From the NCBI RefSeq assembly GCF_013433315.1, contig NZ_WXVV01000010.1, positions 124,001 through 188,000 on the forward strand: a stretch of 64,000 bases of DNA. The letters run 5' to 3'. Every line of letters begins with the position of its first letter. Within the stretch, counting starts at the first letter, position 1. The position numbers and the translations under genes are program-made. The stretch comes from Pseudomonas crudilactis (GTDB lineage: Bacteria; Pseudomonadota; Gammaproteobacteria; Pseudomonadales; Pseudomonadaceae). The notes beneath the pieces were generated by a model. The model ran no database searches, had not been told where the DNA came from, and saw only the letters and a list, made by a program, of their open reading frames with translations. This document shows, one piece after another, positions 60,341 through 64,000 of this stretch.

Positions 60341-60865
60341 TCACTCGGCCAGCAGTTGCTCGACCGCGGCAAAGGCCTGTAGTTGGCGTTCGGCCCAATT
60401 GCCCTGAATGATCAGAAAGCGCTGATGGTGGTTTTCCAGCCAGTTTTGCGTGGACTGGTAAAACGCCAGACGCTCGTCCAGATCAGGTTGGCAGCGCTGA
60501 CCGTCATCGGTCCAGTCGACCTGTTCCGGGGACAAAAGAAGGTGCAGGTCGTAATGCCGTGCCAACAGCTCGGTTTCCAGCCAGCCCGGACAGTCTGCAA
60601 ACAGCGTCTGGCTCCACAGTATGTTGCTCAGCAAATGGGTGTCGAGAATCAGCAGTGACGGCTGTTGCGCCCGAGCCTCATCCTCCCGTTGCAACTGGCC
60701 CCGAGCGATATCAGGGATATCGGCCAGACACGTATCACGTGGATTGAGCTCAATGAACCGACGCACGTACTCATCCACCCGCACGCCGCCAAAGCGTTGC
60801 TGCAGGCCCGCCGCCAGCCAGCTCTTGCCGGTGGATTCGGGGCCGGTCAGAACCACAACCTTCAT
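60341..60865 (-). CDS. NadR-type ATPase / nicotinamide riboside kinase-like protein
   Basis: 174 residues corresponding to the kinase domain of NadR. Walker A is LTGPESTGKSWLAAGLQQRF; VDEYVRRFIELN, the block DIARGQLQREDEARAQQPS and LLILDTHLLSNILWSQTLF follow. It should phosphorylate nicotinamide riboside to NMN. The adenylyltransferase and HTH domains of E. coli NadR are absent. It overlaps the pnuC stop by four bases (ATGA), which ties uptake and phosphorylation together. Confidence 0.86.
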   Translation of the reverse strand: MKVVVLTGPESTGKSWLAAGLQQRFGGVRVDEYVRRFIELNPRDTCLADIPDIARGQLQREDEARAQQPSLLILDTHLLSNILWSQTLFADCPGWLETELLARHYDLHLLLSPEQVDWTDDGQRCQPDLDERLAFYQSTQNWLENHHQRFLIIQGNWAERQLQAFAAVEQLLAE

Positions 60866-61425
60866 GGGCGCAACGCCGGGTCGGCGCGCCATTCGCGATA
60901 GCCTTGCACCGCCAGCAGGGTGAACAGCCCGTACAGCGCAGCGGTCAGGTACAGCCCTTTATAGATGAACAACCCGACAAAAATCACATCGAGAACGAAC
61001 CACAGCGCCCAGCATTGCAGGCGTTTCTGTGCCATCCACAGTTGCGCAACCAGGCTGAAACCGGTGAGCGCCGCATCGAGCCACGGTTGCGCGGCATCGG
61101 TCCAGTGGGCCATGGCCGCGCCGAGCAGCAGGCTGCCAACGGCACCTGCACCGAGGCCGATCAGGATAGAACGCTGATCGAGGCGGGTGACCTCACGGCC
61201 GTCATGCATCGTCCCGGCGCGGGTCCATTGCCACCAGCCGTAGACTTGCAGCGCGGCGTAGATCACTTGCAGCAACATGTCCGAGTACAGCTTCACTTCA
61301 AAGAAGATCCAGCTATAGAGCAGCACCATGACCAGCCCGATCGGCCAGCACCACGGATTCTGTTTGACCGTCAGCCACACGGCGATCACACCGAGGGCGG
61401 CGGCAAACAGTTCAAGCCCGGACAT
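60862..61425 (-). CDS. pnuC: Nicotinamide riboside transporter PnuC
   Basis: 187-residue inner-membrane protein with about seven membrane segments. Family blocks are WLTVKQNPWCWPIGLVMVLL, FFEVKLYSDMLLQVIYAALQ and YGWWQWTRAG; W and N residues in the substrate channel are kept. It brings nicotinamide riboside into the cell by facilitated uptake, trapped by the downstream kinase. ATG 61425 has AAGGA upstream. Confidence 0.92.
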   Translation of the reverse strand: MSGLELFAAALGVIAVWLTVKQNPWCWPIGLVMVLLYSWIFFEVKLYSDMLLQVIYAALQVYGWWQWTRAGTMHDGREVTRLDQRSILIGLGAGAVGSLLLGAAMAHWTDAAQPWLDAALTGFSLVAQLWMAQKRLQCWALWFVLDVIFVGLFIYKGLYLTAALYGLFTLLAVQGYREWRADPALRP

Positions 61426-61477
61426 GGAGGTTCCTTGGGGGAGAGAAAGAAGGGGCGGATTGTACTGCATTGGGCCA

Positions 61478-61655
61478 AACCCCTCACCCTCTCCCGGTGG
61501 GAGAGGGGGCTGACCGAGTTGGATGTTCGAGATACGCCGACCTGATCTTTCTGCGTTGAATCCATAATCGACTCGATTTTTCAGGTCGACGTATAGCTTG
61601 ATACACCTCGGTCAGCCCCCTCTCCTCGGGGAGAGGGCTGGGGTGAGGGGTGGGC
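61478..61655. repeat. Large inverted CCCTCTCCC-type repeat, copy 3
   Basis: Left arm: CCTCACCCTCTCCCGGTGGG through GGGGGCTGACCGAG and TACGCCGACCTGA. Right arm: TCAGGTCGACGTATA through CTCGGTCAGCCCCCTCTCC and GAGGGCTGGGGTGAGGGG. The arms face each other over an AT-rich centre near 61560, so a hairpin of about 170 bases can form. It lies between pnuC and the converging-side end of the chemoreceptor gene. Confidence 0.82.
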
Positions 61656-61673
61656 TCACCACAGTTACACGGG

Positions 61674-63308
61674 TCAGACGCGGAACTGGCGCAGGAGGCC
61701 GTTGAGTTGCTCGCTCAATTGACCAAGGCGCAGACTGGCCGCGCTCGACTGTTCGGCCGCGATCGCCGTACTGTGCGAGAGGCCGGCCGCTTGGGTGACG
61801 TTCTGATTGATGTCCTCGACCACATGCGCCTGCTGCAAGGTGGCGCTGGCAATCGACGCATTCAGACCATTGAGATTGCGCAACGCTTGGCCAATAGCAT
61901 TCAGACTGGCGCCGGCCAGTCCCGCCTGTTCGATGGTCAATTGCGACGCTTTGCTGCTGTCGCCGATTACCTTCACGGCGGCTTCGGAATGGTTCTGCAA
62001 GCGTTCGATCATCGACTGGATTTCCGCAGTCGATTTCTGGGTGCGCTGCGCCAACAAGCGCACTTCGTCCGCCACCACGGCAAAGCCGCGACCTTGCTCA
62101 CCGGCCCGCGCCGCTTCGATCGCTGCGTTGAGGGCGAGCAGGTTGGTCTGCTCGGCAATCGAGCGGATCACTTCCAGCACACTGCCGATCTGCGTGCTTT
62201 CGGCCGCCAGGGTGCGAATCACTTCAACCGCTTGATCAATGGTCCCGGACAGCTTGTCGATCTGTTGCAAGCTGCCATCGATATTGATCTGGCCCTGTTG
62301 CGCCTGCGCTTCGGCGTCACGCATTTCGGCGGCGGCATGCTCGGCGTTCTTCGCCACGTCCTGCACGCCATAGGTCACTTCGTTGATCGCCGTGGCCACC
62401 AGTTCCATTTGCTGCGATTGCTGCTGGCTGCGTTGCTGGGCCTGGGAGGCATCGTTGCCCAGTTCGCTGGACGACTGGCCAAGGGCACTGGCCGACACCT
62501 GCAAGTCACCGATCACCCCGCGCAGTTTGGCGGTGAACGCGTTGAAGTGATGCGCCAGTTCAGTGACTTCATCCTTGCCATGGGTATCGAGGCTACGGGT
62601 CAGGTCGCTCTCGCCACTGGCGATGTTGGCCATGGCGTTCACGGTTTCCTGTAGCGGGCGGACGATGCTGCGCGCGATCAGGATCACCAGCAACGCCATG
62701 ATCAGCGCAATCGCCAGGCCGATGACCGTGGCCTTGATCACTTGGCCCTGGAACTCAGCCTGCACATCGTCGACGTAAACCCCGGAGCCGAGCACCCAGC
62801 CCCACGGTTCGAACAATTTGACGTAGGAAGTCTTGGCCACCGGCTCACTGGCGCCCGGTTTTGGCCAGCGATAGTCGACCATGCCGGCGCCCTTGGATCG
62901 GGCGATGGCAACCATTTCGTTGAACACCGCAAAGCCGTCCGGATCACGGATCGCCGACAGGTTCTGGCCTTCGAGTTTCGGGTTGGTCGGGTGCATGACC
63001 ATCACGGGCGTGAGGTCGTTGATCCAGAAGTAGTCGCTCTGGTCGTAGCGCAAGCCGCGAATTGCCGTCAGCGCCTGTTTCTGCGCGGCGTCTTTGCTCA
63101 GGGTTCCGGCGGTTTCGAGGTCGTGGTAATAGGTCAGCAGGCCGCTGGCCGTCTGCACCACGTGCTGGGTTTTTTGGGCCTTGGCGTGATACAGGTCATC
63201 GTGGATCTGCTTGAGCATCAACACGCCCAAGGTCAGCAACATGACCACCGCCACAATCAAGATGAGCCACAAGCGTCGGCTGATCGACACACTGCGCAAG
63301 CTGTTCAT
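61674..63308 (-). CDS. Methyl-accepting chemotaxis protein with single Cache sensor
   Basis: 544 residues. TM1 ([20 protein letters not shown]), then a Cache_2 (sCache) ligand domain ([40 protein letters not shown]), TM2 ([20 protein letters not shown]), HAMP ([20 protein letters not shown]) and the signalling domain with hairpin ([20 protein letters not shown]). The C-terminus ([10 protein letters not shown]) has no CheR tether. sCache_2 receptors often bind short carboxylates, but the ligand cannot be read from sequence. ATG 63308 is chosen at the signal anchor. Confidence 0.92.
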   Translation of the reverse strand: MNSLRSVSISRRLWLILIVAVVMLLTLGVLMLKQIHDDLYHAKAQKTQHVVQTASGLLTYYHDLETAGTLSKDAAQKQALTAIRGLRYDQSDYFWINDLTPVMVMHPTNPKLEGQNLSAIRDPDGFAVFNEMVAIARSKGAGMVDYRWPKPGASEPVAKTSYVKLFEPWGWVLGSGVYVDDVQAEFQGQVIKATVIGLAIALIMALLVILIARSIVRPLQETVNAMANIASGESDLTRSLDTHGKDEVTELAHHFNAFTAKLRGVIGDLQVSASALGQSSSELGNDASQAQQRSQQQSQQMELVATAINEVTYGVQDVAKNAEHAAAEMRDAEAQAQQGQINIDGSLQQIDKLSGTIDQAVEVIRTLAAESTQIGSVLEVIRSIAEQTNLLALNAAIEAARAGEQGRGFAVVADEVRLLAQRTQKSTAEIQSMIERLQNHSEAAVKVIGDSSKASQLTIEQAGLAGASLNAIGQALRNLNGLNASIASATLQQAHVVEDINQNVTQAAGLSHSTAIAAEQSSAASLRLGQLSEQLNGLLRQFRV

Positions 63309-63613
63309 AACGCTGTCACTCCGGATTCTTTTTCTTGTAATAAACGACCGCCAGCATCCAACCACGATTTCGTGAGCGGGCATACGCGACCCAAGTCGTA
63401 TAACGCGGCAGCGCTATTAAGGCTTGTCTGTTAGGATTTCGGCCCCGCGCGTGAAAACCTGAATCCAAATTGATATTTCACGGAATTTTGACCGTTTCGT
63501 GTGGATCCTGTGCGCGCGGAATCGGTACAGCCATAACCAGCTACGCTGATCGCAGTGAACGCTAGAAAAATACTATCGGGGCATGCCGGCGCGCATCGCT
63601 CTTTGGGGGATTG
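63309..63613. other. Divergent promoter region, no gene seen
   Basis: 305 bases between the chemoreceptor and uppP. GGGGATTG at 63606-63613 supplies the uppP ribosome-binding site. No other feature recognised. Confidence 0.4.
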
Positions 63614-64000
63614 ATGGATCTTTGGACGGCCTTGCAGGCACTGATACTAGGAGTTGTAGAGGGGCTGACGGAGTTTTTGCCCATTTCCAGTACCGGACAC
63701 CAGATCATTGTTGCCGACTTGCTGAATTTCGGCGGCGAAAGGGCCATGGCGTTCAATATCATCATCCAGCTCGGCGCGATCCTCGCGGTGGTCTGGGAGT
63801 TTCGGCGCAAGATTCTCGACGTGGTCATCGGTTTACCGACCCAGCCGAGTGCCCGGCGTTTTACCGCCAACCTGCTGATCGCTTTTGTACCGGCGGTGGT
63901 GTTGGGGGTGATCTTTGCCGACCTGATTCACCAGTACCTGTTCAACCCGATTACCGTCGCGACCGCGCTGGTGGTGGGCGGCATCATCATGTTGTGGGCG
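63614..64000 (+). CDS. uppP: Undecaprenyl-diphosphatase UppP/BacA (partial, cut by right edge)
   Basis: The first 129 residues of an integral membrane phosphatase that recycles undecaprenyl diphosphate to the monophosphate carrier for peptidoglycan and other polymers; it also gives bacitracin resistance. Conserved blocks are [20 protein letters not shown] (BacA signature with catalytic Glu and Ser) and [20 protein letters not shown]. The full protein is about 270 residues, so about half lies outside the window. Confidence 0.95.
   Translation, partial: MDLWTALQALILGVVEGLTEFLPISSTGHQIIVADLLNFGGERAMAFNIIIQLGAILAVVWEFRRKILDVVIGLPTQPSARRFTANLLIAFVPAVVLGVIFADLIHQYLFNPITVATALVVGGIIMLWA

Noticed and set aside
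1..64000. rRNA, tRNA, prophage or insertion sequence
   Set aside because: No cloverleaf, rRNA conserved stretch, integrase, transposase or phage structural gene was recognised in the window.

Overview
The window looks like the chromosome of a fluorescent Pseudomonas, most likely the P. fluorescens group. The main grounds are a PvdQ-type pyoverdine-maturation acylase with a PvdS-type promoter, the fapABCDEF functional amyloid operon, the short NAD-type Gnd with Zwf, NhaB, CptA, the treZ-glgA pair, high GC content, and REP doublets of the GCGAGCNNGCTC type placed 3' of genes. No rRNA, tRNA, prophage, insertion sequence or CRISPR array was seen.

Layout. 1-3.0 kb: trehalose/glycogen metabolism (treZ cut by the left edge, then glgA). 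3.6-6.6 kb: a 2-hydroxyacid dehydrogenase, an exported alpha/beta hydrolase, and a coupled YqaA/DUF411 pair. 6.9-8.9 kb: a Cache chemoreceptor. 9.3-9.8 kb: a protein I do not recognise. 9.9-17.0 kb: a tightly packed five-gene operon (MFS exporter, LuxE-like acyl-protein synthetase, LuxC reductase fused to an adenylating domain, a second adenylating enzyme, a GNAT acetyltransferase). It has no luciferase genes and is the best candidate here for an undescribed biosynthetic system. 17.2-22.2 kb: small genes, a Fur-like half protein, pvdQ, an orphan FecR and a PepSY protein. 22.3-27.1 kb: one 1623-residue toxin-like protein with a C-terminal HELSH motif.

27.3-41.4 kb is mostly housekeeping and catabolism: an Ldh-family dehydrogenase, DUF883, a LysR/nitrilase pair, an NCS2 permease, LysR plus a polyamine-binding protein plus an agmatinase-type ureohydrolase, a WYL regulator, ZapE, DinB and GNAT proteins. 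41.6-51.3 kb: a TonB siderophore receptor, CptA, the gnd-zwf-HAD operon and NhaB. 51.4-60.0 kb: a delta-60 repeat protein, a VpsR-like sigma-54 activator and the convergent fap operon, which is preceded by a sigma-54-type promoter and has a terminator between fapC and fapD. 60.3-64.0 kb: nicotinamide riboside uptake and kinase (overlapping pnuC and NadR-like genes), a second Cache chemoreceptor, and uppP cut by the right edge.

Links between genes. Iron: pvdQ, the FecR protein and the TonB receptor probably belong to the pyoverdine/siderophore regulon. Biofilm: the activator at 53.6 kb probably drives fapABC strongly and fapDEF more weakly. Starts were chosen by ribosome-binding sites, so several differ from the longest open frame. 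All functions are inferred from reading the sequence; no database search was run.
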